DNA from: Syngnathus acus
Taxonomy: Eukaryota; Chordata; Actinopteri; Syngnathiformes; Syngnathidae
Direction: 5' to 3'
Length of the DNA stretch: 64,000 nt
Assembly (NCBI RefSeq): GCF_901709675.1
Contig: NC_051093.1
Coordinates: forward strand, 7,307,553 to 7,371,552
Positions 34,741 through 46,796 of this stretch are shown piece after piece. How positions within the stretch are numbered: position 1 is the first letter of the stretch; the number at the start of each line of letters is the position of its first letter. A model generated the notes under the pieces. The model was not told where the DNA came from. It was given only the letters and a program-made list of their open reading frames with translations, and made no database searches. The position numbers were made by a program, and so were the translations under genes.

Positions 34741-36434
34741 CTTCATGAAGATGCTTGCTCGACTCTTTTTTTCCTAAAACTGTTGGCTGCCTACTGTTTG
34801 GTCCCTACTCTTATGCACTGATGTTGATGTGTCTGATCTTCACTTCTGACCTCTGTTGAATTATAATATAAACTGCCAATCTGTCTCTACTCTCAGCCTC
34901 CGTTGTAGAACTCGATGAGGGTTGAACATCAAAGTTCTTTCCATCCGTGTGGTTGGTATCATAGGCGGCTCAGCGCGCACCTTAGACCCCAGTTTACCTG
35001 CTAAAGAACAGCAATCAGCACCAAACTCGCCCACCTATCCGATGACGTTCCCGTGTCTCTCTCCTCTGCGACTCAGGCGATGGAATTCCAACGGCGGACC
35101 TGAAACGGCACAACTTGCTTTTTGTTGACAATTCCTACAGTTCAACAATTCATTTTTTAATTGCAATTAATTGAAAGATTGGCCCACGTTGGTTTCCGTC
35201 TGCGGGCATTACCCACCCCGCCAAAATAAACTACTGCCCGTTAAATATTTGGCAGTTAATCTAAGCTCCCAGGAGAGAAAGTGTTGGAATGATTTGAGGC
35301 GGCAATAGCACAGACCTGGGATTTACATTGCACTTCTTGGATAAACATGGCCTGGTTGTGGAAATATAAACCTCATGGTGTGATTTGACACAGAGTGCTT
35401 GTTGCACAGGACCGCGTTTATTAGAGGTAGCAAAATGTGTCCTTGTTTTGTCCGTCAAGTCGACACCCTGTCTCAATTTTACACCCACATCAGCTAATGG
35501 GCCGTGAATCAGCAACATACAACTCGATGGTTTGTTTGCAAAGGGAAATTGCAGTAAATATTGAATTCCAGCCCACATCCGGTGGCATTATAAAAGAAGT
35601 TGTCAATTTAACATGCCATTGAGAGACCACCAAAATATTCAATTTACTTTTTCCCCAAAAAATAAAAATGAATGTTTTCAAATAAGGTCTCCTTGAGGAT
35701 ATCTTTTGCAGGTAGCTTATTTGCTTGACCTATTGTACCTGAGCCCCTCAAATGGTTGTTGCTTGCAAGGTGTAAAAATAAATAAATAAATAGATGAATA
35801 AATAATTAAATTAAACATTGGCCCAAAATTCCAAATAGGTTTTGTGCCCTATTGCTATCTGAATTGATATTACTAAACCATATTTATGCTATTTCTTATG
35901 AAACATGAGAATATAACAGTTTACAATGCACTCTTGTTCTTTATTTACTTTTTTTCCCCTCAGTGCACACAGTAAATTACATAAATATGAATTCTGAAAA
36001 TTTGCAGATAGTTTGCCCATAATTTGCCACTTCTCCAATTAGACAAGCTCACCTTTGATCACTCAGTATCAAGTAACAACTTTATCAAAACACATTCAAA
36101 TCACAAAGAATTAATCAAAACTCTAACATCAAATCCAATTTAACCAAAAAGTGCTGCCATTTTTTTTTTTTGTACTTCAACAAATCTCTGACATCAGCAG
36201 CCTTACGTTAAATAAAAGTTTTTGCTCTAGCGCAAAAAAATCTAATGAAAATAATAACCGAACCTCTTAAATGATTTTTAAATTGTCAGGCAGGCATAAA
36301 GTTTGCCATTAGAATTGTAATTATCCAAATGTCAGCTAGTGTGACCTGTTCAAATTCAGAGTCGTATCTTTTTGATCAAATTGGCAAAAGATAGATTGAG
36401 AGCAGAGATATCAGCAATATAGAGAACGTCTTAC
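34741..36434 (-). other. sox10: sox10 5' intron (proposed)
   Basis: This would be the intron between the proposed noncoding exon and the coding exon 1. An acceptor-like AACAGTTTTAG lies 30-45 bp upstream of the ATG on the minus strand. Nothing else is recognised; about 35780-35830 is an AATAAATA-type simple tract. Confidence 0.35.
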
Positions 36435-36800
36435 TTCAGTACTGAGGAAAAGTTGCCGGTGGCTTGTGCAGGAGAATCCTCCAGTTCCTTTCCACCACGG
36501 TGACACTGCAGGCTTCCCCAGCCCCCTCACTCGCTCGCTGTACCAGGCTATGAATGCAAGCTCTGTGTGACTGCGACCCGTCTTAAACGGCTCCTTGTAT
36601 GAGGCCAGACAGGAAAAAAATAGTAGAATAAAACAAGGGCGGATAGGTCTTAAAGTAACAGCAACTCGCTGGGATAGAACTGCCATATGATTGGTTGAAA
36701 CTTTTCCCCTCTCCCTCTTCAATTGAGGTAAAGTTCTTGAAACAAATTGGACTCGTGCGTGAAATGGACAATGCACGTTACGTATTGTAGAGTTCAGGAA
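36435..36800 (-). other. sox10: Proposed noncoding first exon and promoter of sox10
   Basis: Reading the minus strand, a GC-moderate block with a CCAAT-type element (AACCAATCATA at about 36700-36690) is followed by a clean donor, GAA|GTAAGAC, at 36435/36434. Fish and mammalian SOX10 genes have 5' noncoding exons about 1-5 kb upstream of the ATG. The 5' end is approximate. Confidence 0.4.
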
Positions 36801-37386
36801 TGAGCTCACACTCACGTGTGTTTATTGTTTACATCAGGGATGGACAACTTAAATGCTGGAGGGGAGGGGGGAGCACCTTTTTTAATCAGTACTACTGAAG
36901 GCCACATATATAAATAAATATGTATATATAGAGAATATATTTCAAAATGCATGAGCAAGAAAAATTTGGAAGCATACATTTATTTACTTTTTTCTGACCA
37001 GAAAGCCAATATAAATGCTATAATTACATTTTTACACTTTAAAAAAAAATAAAAAATCAACTGACTCAAAGATCAAGGTTTAACGTACCTGTATTCAACA
37101 AACCAAGACAGAAAAAGTGTGACCGTTTTAGTTTGGGGCAAAAAGTGTCGCATGCCGGGTACAGTGGGAGTCTTTGTTAGGAAAGAACAGCGCCAGTGTT
37201 TGCAACCAAATGTCCCCATCTTCTCCTTCCTCCTTTCTTCACATGGCGAGACTGTTTGCTTAAAACGCGTGCTGTTCAGCTCCCAACCAAATAACACACA
37301 AACACACACCAAAGAGACGCATTGTGCAACGTTTCATAGCCTCGTGGTTATAACACAAAACATTTCATGCATTTAAATCCGCGATA

Positions 37387-37452
37387 CGGGCGGCGCGCTG
37401 GTTAGCACGTCCGCCTCGCAGTTCAGAAGTGGAAGGTTAGAGTCTGGCCTTT
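37387..37452 (+). mobile_element. Fish interspersed repeat fragment
   Basis: GGGCGGCGCGCTGGTTAGCA, then GTCCGCCTCGCAGTTC, is the 5' end of the same abundant teleost repeat family seen at 28802-28885. The copy ends in the GGGA microsatellite. Confidence 0.55.
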
Positions 37453-37499
37453 GGAGGGAGGGAGGGAGGGAGGGAGGGAGGGAGGGAGGGAGGGAGGGA
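37453..37499 (+). repeat. (GGGA)n microsatellite
   Basis: About twelve GGAG/GGGA units without interruption, continuing as GGAT units. The G-rich strand has the spacing needed for G-quadruplex folding. Confidence 0.9.
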
Positions 37500-40264
37500 T
37501 GGATGGAGAGATATTGACTGATGTCACTTCTAGTAGAAGTACGTCAAAGGAATAACAAAATATGTACAGTCCATTATTAAGTATTTATTTACAACAAAGG
37601 TTTTGTTGTACAGTACATGATTCCATTTGGGCCACACTCTCTCGCCAAAATGCAACCCGAAGCTCTTAAAGCTCCCTGAATGCCCCCGTGGCGCTTCACT
37701 GATGTTCTTCTTCACACTATATTAAAGTGTGTAAAAGTGATTTGCATTGACCCTAGTTAAATTCGAATTGCCGCCTAAATAATCTTTAAACGAACGCTTA
37801 TTTTCAGAACACGGCTGCGGGGCTACTGACGTGATGGTGTTGCTCTCCTAAGTAATGTGTAATTTAATTAAATTTTTTAGAGTGTGATCAGGATTGCATT
37901 CGTCCAGTTTTCGTCCGCCATTTTGAATTTGCAAAGGCTTAATATCTTTTACATCTCCACTCATATGCATTAAACATGGAGTGGATGGCATCTCTGTAGG
38001 ATGATGTGACTGAATATTGTGAATCGAGCGGAGAGTAAATTTGAGTCATTAGCAAGAAAATTCAGAAAATGTTGTGCAAGAATTTGGCTGCAAACAATGG
38101 GATGCTTTGTTGGGGATGTTTCTGCATTTTGTCCTTTTGGACAGGCAAGGCATGATGTGCCTTGCAAAAAATGTTCCATTTTCAGAAACTGCTTAAGTAT
38201 TCAACACTTGGCTTGCGATAATGTGACAAAAGGTTCTTTGAAGCAAATGTTTGGTCTTGACGTGAACGACACTAATAATTCAATATCTTTACTTCATGAG
38301 ATGGAACCATGTTTTGATTTGTTAAGTTAAATATTTGATCCAGAAGAGGAAGTCAAAAGATGCATCTTGGCATAAGATATGGAAAAGAATCTGTATGAAG
38401 AAAAGAAAAAAAAGGTCACTTTCTAATCATGAGTTTTTCACGGATCATTGAATTAACCAGCGTGAATGGGTGGGGACCTCGAGGGTCTGCGGGTGGCTGG
38501 CTGCAAAGATGCCTGAATGAAAGAGTTTGTTGTTGGATACTGAGAGAGGGACATGAAAGAGGAGAAGGAGACGGTGAATTTGTCGGGTGACTCTCCCCCT
38601 CTCCCAGAGCCTTCTCACCCTGCGGCCCTGCCTCGCTTTGCCCATGTGAGCCAGAGTTCAAATGCAGGGCCCACAGCTGCTTCTTCAGGCTGACACACAC
38701 ACACACACATGCTCGCATAAATATTGTGCAGAATTTTGTTATCCTGGTCTAAATCCCAAATCTTTTACTTGGAATTGTAAATAAACCGCTAAAATTGTCT
38801 GACCCACAAAACGTTCGGACAACATGAAGAAAATCTTTTATTAGGTCTCCATATTTGTTTACACACAAATAAACATGGATGTTTCAAAACTGAACAATTT
38901 GAAGACAGTCAGCCCATTATTAGCAGTTCTGAAACAAACATCAGTGACAAATGCGAGCATCAGGCAGAAACGTCCTATGTCCAAATTTGGTCATTTTCAT
39001 TATTTTTTTTCTTTCATAGATCTTCTCAGTCCCCACGTGGGTCTGTTTTTTTTCTTCTTAACAAATGATTGACTAATCTAAGTGCTGAAAATGGCTTCCG
39101 CTCTGTGGCAATGCAATTTGAATGGCTTCTGATGTTTTTTGTTGTTGTTTGGTTTCCTGAAAATGGAAGAAACAGGCAATGTATAGTTGATAGATGGACG
39201 GACGGACAGAAGCAGTATTTTCTGTGGTGTTTTCTTTCCCTAAATGTCAGCACAATGCCGACATTGACTGTGACCGAGGTTGTGAATTCCCCTCTGGTTG
39301 GATCTATCATCAGAATTAAAGCAAAAGAATTAAAGCATGGAAGGATGGCAAAGCAGCTGATTTCTAAACCAGACAGATCAAGATTTTCAATCAAGACAAG
39401 AAAAGTGAAAATAAAAAGGAAACGACAAGCTTGAAAATATAAAACAGTAGAGCCAATTCTTTCCTTATTTTTTTTATTTGATACCAAAACATGAATATAC
39501 GACAAAAGTGTTGCGTTCCAGGGGTGTTTACATCCGGATTGGACACACAGGTTAAAAGATAACATCGGAACGGGGTAGATTTAAAAGAAATAAAAGTGAA
39601 TTTAGTTGCAATTTGGATGCTTGCAATAACTGCAGTGTGACTTATTCACATCATATGTTTTGCAAAAAAATAAATAAAACAAGTTTGAATGTTAGAGGAG
39701 TGCAAATCCCAAAAAACAGTTGTAGAAGACAAAGATCCCATAATTAGCATACTTACAAATGTCTGGCACAAAGACTCACTGTTGCTCCCTTGAAGGACAA
39801 TACACAATATGGACCCCCCCCCCCCGGATCACCCCAATAACCATCGACGTGACCCGGGCCGGCTTCTCCTATTTAACCATTCCACCCATGACTCTCATTC
39901 ACTCAGTGACCCGTTAATGAAAAGCTGATAGCCTCCAGGCCTGTTCCTGCGCAACTGGCCCCTTCCTCCCTTGTTCTCGCCTTTCATGTTTGACACCGGC
40001 AGATATGCACTTCCTCTACTCATGAGACTCAAATGTCCAATTTGGCGCTGGTGCATGGGAACCTCATCGCTTTGACACGTAGCATGGTGGAGACAAAACA
40101 GGTTGATGGTTTTGTTAGGATTCTGATGGAGAAAAAAATAATGCAGTCATAGGAAGTAGGGAAGAGTGACTGGTTTCAAAACATCTGATTTGTGGAAAAA
40201 AAAATAAAAAAAATTCACAAAGGAACAAATTTCCTCCGGGGTCAAACCGTCTCTATCATATGAC

Positions 40265-40285
40265 CTCTCTCTCTCTCTCTCTCTC
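40265..40285 (+). repeat. (CT)n microsatellite
   Basis: A simple dinucleotide run of about ten units in the gene-poor region. Confidence 0.85.
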
Positions 40286-40915
40286 GCTCACTCATTCCTT
40301 CCATAAGTGGACATCTTCTGGTCCCTCTCTTTTTTTTCTTTCCAAGCCTTCCTCTTCTTAAACTTTTCCACAGCTGCTATTTATTTTCAATGTGCTCAAT
40401 ATTTAATACTGCTGCAACTCTGTTGAGCCAGGATTCATGTTGGGCCTCCAGCCTTTAAATTTTTGTGTGTGGGTCACAAGACAAAATCAAACTGCACCCA
40501 CTGGCGAAAAAGCAGTTGTGTGGTCTTTCTCTTTTTGCTGTCTGACATCTCAATCATGACCTGCTTTTGGTTCTGTTCTACAAATGTGAAAGTACTTAGC
40601 ACAATCCTCGTCCAACAGCGTTTAAATGCACTTTATCACTTCACAATTCATCTCAGCAGTCACAGTATCAATCAACTGTCACATGATCAGTCGTAGAAAA
40701 ATGTAGCTACTTAATGTCATATTTGGTAGAACCTGTAAAATGAAAAAAAATAAATAAATCTAAACTCATATACACACATTAAGTAAATATTGATTGTTTT
40801 CTTTCAAAGCACCTTTTAATAATTCACGTTTGTTAGTTTTAATGGGGCTCTGTACTTTAAATAACTGCACTGACATCTAGTGGCAAAGAAAGCAACAGCA
40901 AGGACAATTGAAAGA

Positions 40916-41286
40916 TTTATTTACGACATGACATGAAATGGAAACATCATTTTTTTTTAAAGTGCTTTGTTTTCTTAGTAATCTTATTTTATGTGCGATT
41001 GGAACATGTACAAAGCAGGAACGTGTTACAGCAACAACAACAAAATACTTCTTGAAGAAACATTACATTGTACATATTAACTTGACTTCATCCCTTTTGT
41101 TACAATGACTTTACATCATGGCTGACATCATTCCAAAGTGTGACCACAGGAGTCTGTTTTGGTGTATATATTTGAGTACACGATTTCGCTAAACTGCTAA
41201 ACAGTATAACTCATTCAGTACCATTGACGATTATAGACGTCAAAGATATTACCTGGGTTGGCAGTGAATGAGTTCAATGCGCATCT
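40916..41286 (-). other. kcnj4: kcnj4 3' UTR
   Basis: The minus strand has AATAAA at 40921-40916, about 370 bp past the stop. The UTR contains a short palindromic repeat at 41208-41274. Confidence 0.5.
41208..41274. mobile_element. Short palindromic MITE-like element beside the kcnj4 stop codon
   Basis: The ends AACTCATTCAGT and GCAGTGAATGAGTT are inverted repeats, and the middle reads CCATTGACGATTATAGACGT. This is the hallmark of a common fish element of the CATTGACG-(N)-AGACGTC type. It begins 12 bp after the kcnj4 stop codon on the minus strand, so it is transcribed in the 3' UTR. Confidence 0.6.
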
Positions 41287-42901
41287 TCAAATGTCTGGCT
41301 CGTTCTTATAGGTGACTGGATCGAGTGGAATGGTTTTCTGGAGGATGTCAAACTCCATCTGATTATTGTCCATGTCCAGAACACACATGAGATTGTGACT
41401 GCCAGATGTCACGGTGCTTGTGTCTTTAAAAATATTCTGGAAGTCCACAGAAGTCCTTCTCTCCTCTACTCTTTCTTTCCCTCCAATCTGACAGGAGTCA
41501 AAGATGTCTTCTTCTTCTTCCCCGCAGCTCAGCGCTACCTCGTTCTCATAGCAGAAGGTACTGACCGAACAAGGGATCAAACTTTTTGAAGACATACACG
41601 CCGAGATAGGAGAAACATTCCGACTCGCGGTCTCGTCCAGCTCTTTGGCGCTGAAGTTGGGTGTCGACGACACCTCGTACGTGGAGTCGAAGCGTGCGTA
41701 ATCGACCTTGTAGCAGTTGCGGTCTTCATAAATGACAGGCTCGAACCTGTGGCCCCAGAAGATCTCCTTGGATAGGTAAGAACTACGAAACTGGGTGGTC
41801 ATGGCTGTGGCTTCCACCATTCCTTCCAAGATCACGACAATCTCAAAATCATCAGTCTCCAGATTGACTCGGCTGATCGTATACAAGGGACTGTCTTTGT
41901 CTATCTCGTGGACGATAACCAGCGGGGACACCAGAAACAACCTGTCCGTGCCTTCATCGTAACCCACGTTGAGGTCCATCTGCTCCATCGGGATGAATTC
42001 TCCTTCCGTCGTAACGTAGGAACGAATAAGCTGCGCCCGGACGTGAGCTTCCACGATGTGGCTCTTCCGTAGGTTCCCCACTCTCCACATGAGGCACAGC
42101 TTACCATCACGAAGAGCAATGACAGCATTTTTGGAGAACACAAGCGTTTGGTTTCTTTTCTTTGGCCGTGCCATTTTCGCCATGATGGTGCCAATCATGA
42201 AGGAGTCAATGATGCAACCCAGGATGGATTGAACGACGACTGTTATGACAGCCAAGGGACATTCCTCGGTGACGCAGCGCCAACCGTAGCCGATGGTGGT
42301 CTGCGTTTCCATGGAAAACAAAAGAGCGCCGACAAATCCCTGGACATGAAGGATGCAAGGCATTCTTCTTGTCTGACCTGCTGTAGTTTGTCCAGAATTG
42401 GGCGTACTATACGACCCACTCACCTCTAGCCCCTCCCCTTTCACCATAAGATGCTCCTCAAAGTCCCCGTGGGAGAAGGAGACGCTGTAAAAAATGATGC
42501 CGAAGAAAAGCCAGGAGATCAAAAAACTGGTGCAGAATATAAACATCAGGTATCTCCAGCGGATGTCCACACAGGTGGTGAAAATATCCGCTAGGTAACG
42601 CTGCCGCTTTTCCTCCATGTTCGTGAAGACAACATTACATTGTCCGGTTTTTTTTACAAAGCGGCTCCGTGCTTGGCCGGAGCCTCTTGTCAGAACCTTC
42701 CCGTTGTAGTTGTTCATCCCTGGTGGTCCCCGTGCACGGGGGACAGCAGCGGAGGCTTCCGAACGCCGCCTCCTCCTCCCGCTGTCTATTTTCTTGTCAC
42801 AGGCCGAGTGTGAGTGGACGTCGGAGGAAGTGTGATTGTTCTTGAGATCCAAGATGCAGATCTTTCCACACTCTTCTATGTTGTTTGATACAATGCTGTA
42901 C
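41287..42901 (-). CDS. kcnj4: Inward-rectifier potassium channel Kir2.3-like, main coding exon (5' partial)
   Basis: A single large exon encodes about 537 residues. It shows the Kir2 layout: cytosolic N-terminus with RYSIVS and [13 protein letters not shown]1 ([18 protein letters not shown]), a long Gly/Ser/Thr-rich turret, pore TTIGYG, M2 with the rectification Asp ([14 protein letters not shown]), and the large C-terminal domain ([37 protein letters not shown]). The long turret and position beside kdelr3 favour KCNJ4 over KCNJ2/12. The exon begins at an acceptor-like CTCGCAG; the first residues must come from an unseen upstream exon, since no in-frame ATG precedes RYSIVS. If not, translation would start at the Met codon 42717-42715. 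It sets resting potential at the plasma membrane. The C-terminus and pore have unusual residues (see findings). Confidence 0.88.
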
Positions 42902-45900
42902 CTGCGAGGCAAAGGATGGCAAGATTAATGTTATTTATAAATATATAAACAATTTAGCCGCATAGTTCTGCTTTATAATTGTTACTGATTGTTTTTTAGG
43001 AACTTTTATTGCTACGTCACTGGCATTTTGTAGATAGGTGAACATTAAGTGGATTATAATTTGGGAAGGTGAGTTGAGTTTATGGGAGGGATTACTGTCA
43101 TGTCCATTTATGGGATTATATGTATGTGTCTGAGTCATAGTCCATTTGGAGTTGAATCAACAGAAGCACGCTTTGATGAGTTTGGTGTGAGAGACTTGAC
43201 ATTTATGCCAGCAACTAGTTTTTGGAGATTCAATACAACAGAGGTTGCGTGGCAACATCAATAATATTTGACCTCAGTGTATAGTCACAAATGAGTTCTT
43301 ATTTTGTTCGATACAGTGCCCCAATGCTCACAACACTTTTGTCTATGCCAGTAGCTGTTTAACATTTTTTATTTATTTTAATGTAATTATTTTTGTATTT
43401 ATTTTAATTAAAAAAAATGTTTTAATTTAATTATTTTTAAATCTTAATTTAATTAATTTTTATTTTATTGATCAAATATGACACACTTTGTTTAATCATT
43501 CCAAAGCCCTCTGGATTCATTTATTTTAATTGAGAGTAATATCTACCGATATGAATAATCAATTTTCTTGCCAGGAATTGAATCAGGAACCAAATTAAAA
43601 AAAAAAAGAGAGAGAGAGAGATACAGTCAACTGATATTGAGGCACGCATACATAGAACATTTGTTCATGATCAGAAAATTAGGTGCCATTAATCGCATAA
43701 CATGCTGTGTGGCTGCATGGTGGGGAGGAGAACTCTGTGTAGGACAGTACAGAATGGCCTTAACCTTTGTGACGATCTGCTTGCTCTAAATATTCCTGAG
43801 CTGCTCCTGACTCACGCTGTATCCGTGTCCAATTACTTTGGCAACAGAATAGATGCCTGCCTGATACGGCATCATCGCTCTTGTCTGGATTCATCTACGT
43901 CCAAACAGAACCACTCCAGGAGTCCTACACAGAAGACTGCCTCCATCACCTTGTGGGACCTACTTGTTCCCATGGCAACAATAATCCCTCATTTGAGGTT
44001 TTTGGGTGGGAGGCCAGAGTCTGATGACTCCCACAGATCAGGCGTCCAACATGCAGGCAATACTTGGGCCTTTAAGAAAAACACTGGAGAAGAACAGAAG
44101 CCAATGAGCACAAACAATAGTCACGAAAAAAAAAAAAATCACCTCGAAGAATGACATCAATCAAGGCATATTTGTTACTTCCGGGATACTTGTTGATTTT
44201 CGAATCTGATTTTTTTCCACGCCATTCTTATATCATTGCTGATTAAAAAGAAGAAAAAAAAAAAGTGGATTTAGACTTAATCCTCGTTTGACCCTGGCCG
44301 TGTTTTACAGACATCTGAGACAAGATTATCTTGTCACAAGGAGCATTGTGGACCCAATAAAATGAGATTGTACCATAACACTGCACCGGAAAGAAGAAAA
44401 AAAAAACTTTACCTTGATCAACTCTAGAATTTGATGATCAAAAACGATTATAGACTTGACTCACAGCAATTAGTGAGCGACTCTAGCCACAGCCCTCTTC
44501 CTAGATGTGTTATCATTCCACCCTCCATCATATCCTTTGTCATCTCAGATGCATTTAATTCTATTACCAAAGTCATCTATAAGGATGACTGTACATGCAT
44601 TGATAATTAAATGATAAATGCAAAAAAAATGTCGAAATCACCACTGGCATTTTGACTTATTTCTTAGTAGTTGAGTCACGCTGTAATAGATTTATTTTTA
44701 TATATACTGTATATTTGAAGAAGAAAAAAAGACTGTATAATTTTTATTTTACTACTTTCCTATGATGTCACCTCCCCAGTGCCAAAGCGAGATTGACCAA
44801 GTCATACTTGCCCGAGGACTTTTCATGACAAGCTAGTTTTCTGACATTTTTCTTTCAAACATTCCTGAATTAAACAGATAAATGATCTAATTGCAATTTC
44901 CAAATTGTGACGATGATGAAAAACATACTCACCCTACTGTTGTCGTAATTGAAATTCCCTGAAAGTTGACTTCTCAAAGTCCCACTAGCGCTGTCAATGC
45001 TTCTATTCCTCCTTCCTCTCTTTCACTTTCTTTTACTGACTTCCTCTTGAATAATTCTTCATCATTCTTTCCTTTTAATCCCTTATTGTCCTCCTTTATG
45101 ACTTGTGTAACCCTGCCACTGAGCACTCTCCCGTAACTGCTGTGTCAATCTACCTCAGCATGGACGATACGTGATGGGAGGGGGGGAGGAAGAGGGATGA
45201 TGATGATGATGTGAACTAAAAATGGTGATGGGGGGCTCCAAATGTGTTGATGTAAAAACACAAGTATGCATCTTGTTTTGTGTACGTGCAATGTGAAAAA
45301 GATATTATACACGATAAAGTCTGTAAACACCAAATAATACTAAATAACCTCCTTCACAGAAACTGTCTGCTTTTAAAATGTGCAGCTTTAATTCTCTGCT
45401 GCCTTTGTGCTTTCGCTGCAATGGGCTCCCACTCACTCACTCACTCACTCATATTCGTGATTATTCTACAATGAGCACGATGATTTTGAACCGCACATCA
45501 TAGGTGGATTTTGAGTGATACTTTGGTTGATGTGGTAATAGGAAAAAAAAACTGGTTTAGAGGTGCAAGTGTTGGATTACATATATTTATTATGAGTGCA
45601 TCCATACAGATAAAATGAATACATTTTGCAATTTTATTTCCAGATGCATATATACAATCCTCAACCTGCTTGACTCCAACCACAACTTAATCCCATCAAT
45701 CGTTGATTGGAATGTTATTTTTTTTTAACACCATCACCTCTGAGTGACAATGTGGGAGTGATATTTTCATATTTCAAAAGGAGGAACAAGTGGGTGGCAG
45801 GAGATATGTGAACTGTAAATAGCTTCAACATTGTGGTGAACTCAAAACATGAAGATAGAGGAGAACCTGGAAGGGATTTCCAAGGATGCTCGGAGATCAA

Positions 45901-46170
45901 CACATTGTGCCGATATCAACAATATGAGATGGATGAGAAGGATGATGGGGAGACCTGACTCTGTATGTATAAATAGAAGTTAATCAGGCCTGGGTGACAG
46001 ATTACTTGCCATGTCTTAGTCCTGGCGTCAGATTCGTCCACTGTATGTCCTATCTAAAGTACATTTGATGCCCCCTGTCTTCTTTGGTTATCAATTTGTT
46101 TTATTATGGATCAGTCACTGAGGTAGAGGAAGAACATAACTGCGTCATGTTCAAGTTCTGATCATAGTTA
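42902..46170. other. kcnj4-kdelr3 divergent intergenic region
   Basis: Mostly AT-rich, with T/A low complexity at about 43355-43480. A moderately GC-rich block at 43700-44090 holds an RFX X-box. On the minus strand a strong donor (AGTAGG|GTGAGT, about 44934) could end a noncoding kcnj4 exon; its frame carries a TGA and no ATG, so it does not supply the missing start. A (GAT)n run lies at about 45197-45212 and an (ACTC)n run at 45431-45451. Confidence 0.4.
43966..43979. promoter_or_regulatory. RFX X-box motif
   Basis: GTTCCCATGGCAAC fits the palindromic RFX consensus GTNRCC(N0-3)RGYAAC very well. It is embedded in a 400-bp block that is less AT-rich than its flanks, upstream of both kcnj4 and kdelr3. 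Confidence 0.45.
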
Positions 46171-46470
46171 AATAGGTTTAGATTTTTAATTATACAAAAT
46201 TTCATTTTGATTGAAAATAAATAGGTATTTATAAAAGGATAAACATAACTAAAATATTTTCATACTACATTATAATAACGGATTTGATTACGACCAACTA
46301 TCGATTTACGGTAAATTTGTTAAAATAGGTTTAGATTTTTAATTATACAAAATTCCATTTTGATTGAAAATAAATGGGTATTTATAAAAGGATATACATA
46401 ACTAAAATATTTTCATACTACATTATAATAACGGATTTGATTACGACCAACTATCGATTTACGGTCAATT
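46171..46470 (+). repeat. Two-copy tandem duplication, period 153 bp
   Basis: The block starting AATAGGTTTAGATTTTTAAT at 46171 is repeated from 46324. Over about 148 aligned bases I count four substitutions (about 97% identity). It lies 330 bp upstream of the kdelr3 ATG. Confidence 0.92.
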
Positions 46471-46796
46471 GACTACACTTTTAGTTTGAAAATACAGACC
46501 GGAAGCGCTTTATTATACCAACGCAATTAATACGAATGACGCGTAAATGCTGCGTGAACTGTCAGCCACGTCACCTCCTCTTGCAACTACTTTTAGTGGG
46601 AGCACTTTGTAATCTTTGTATGTTTTGTTTTTGTTTATCAAACAACCGGTTGGGTTAACAACGTGTATCGCGTTTGGCATGCTTTTGTAGCATTTGTTTC
46701 CCTCAAGCTCGCCTTCAAATTGCATTTGATTGTCGGCCCAGTCGCCAAAGTTATTCAATTAATTCGAGGTGTCACTGAAAAGGAAACGTGAACAAA

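Larger units (their letters stand above)
36840..40915. other. Gene-poor region between sox10 and kcnj4
   Basis: No coding exon was recognised in 4 kb. It contains a fish repeat fragment with a GGGA microsatellite (37387-37499), a (CA)n run near 38695-38709, a (CT)n run at 40265-40285, and two islands of higher GC (about 38440-38700 and 39780-40130) that could be neural-crest or neural enhancers. A 103-codon open frame at 38019-38330 has no recognisable family. Confidence 0.4.

Noticed and set aside
37453-37499. GGGA tract as a functional G-quadruplex regulator
   Set aside because: It is a simple microsatellite in a repeat tail, far from any promoter; folding potential alone is not evidence of function.
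38019-38330. 103-codon + strand open frame, Cys-rich, in the gene-poor region
   Set aside because: No splice context, no recognisable domain and AT-biased codons; chance ORF is more likely.
43702-44154. 150-codon + strand open frame upstream of kcnj4
   Set aside because: No domain or Kozak support, ends in a poly-Lys/A-run; the block looks regulatory rather than coding.
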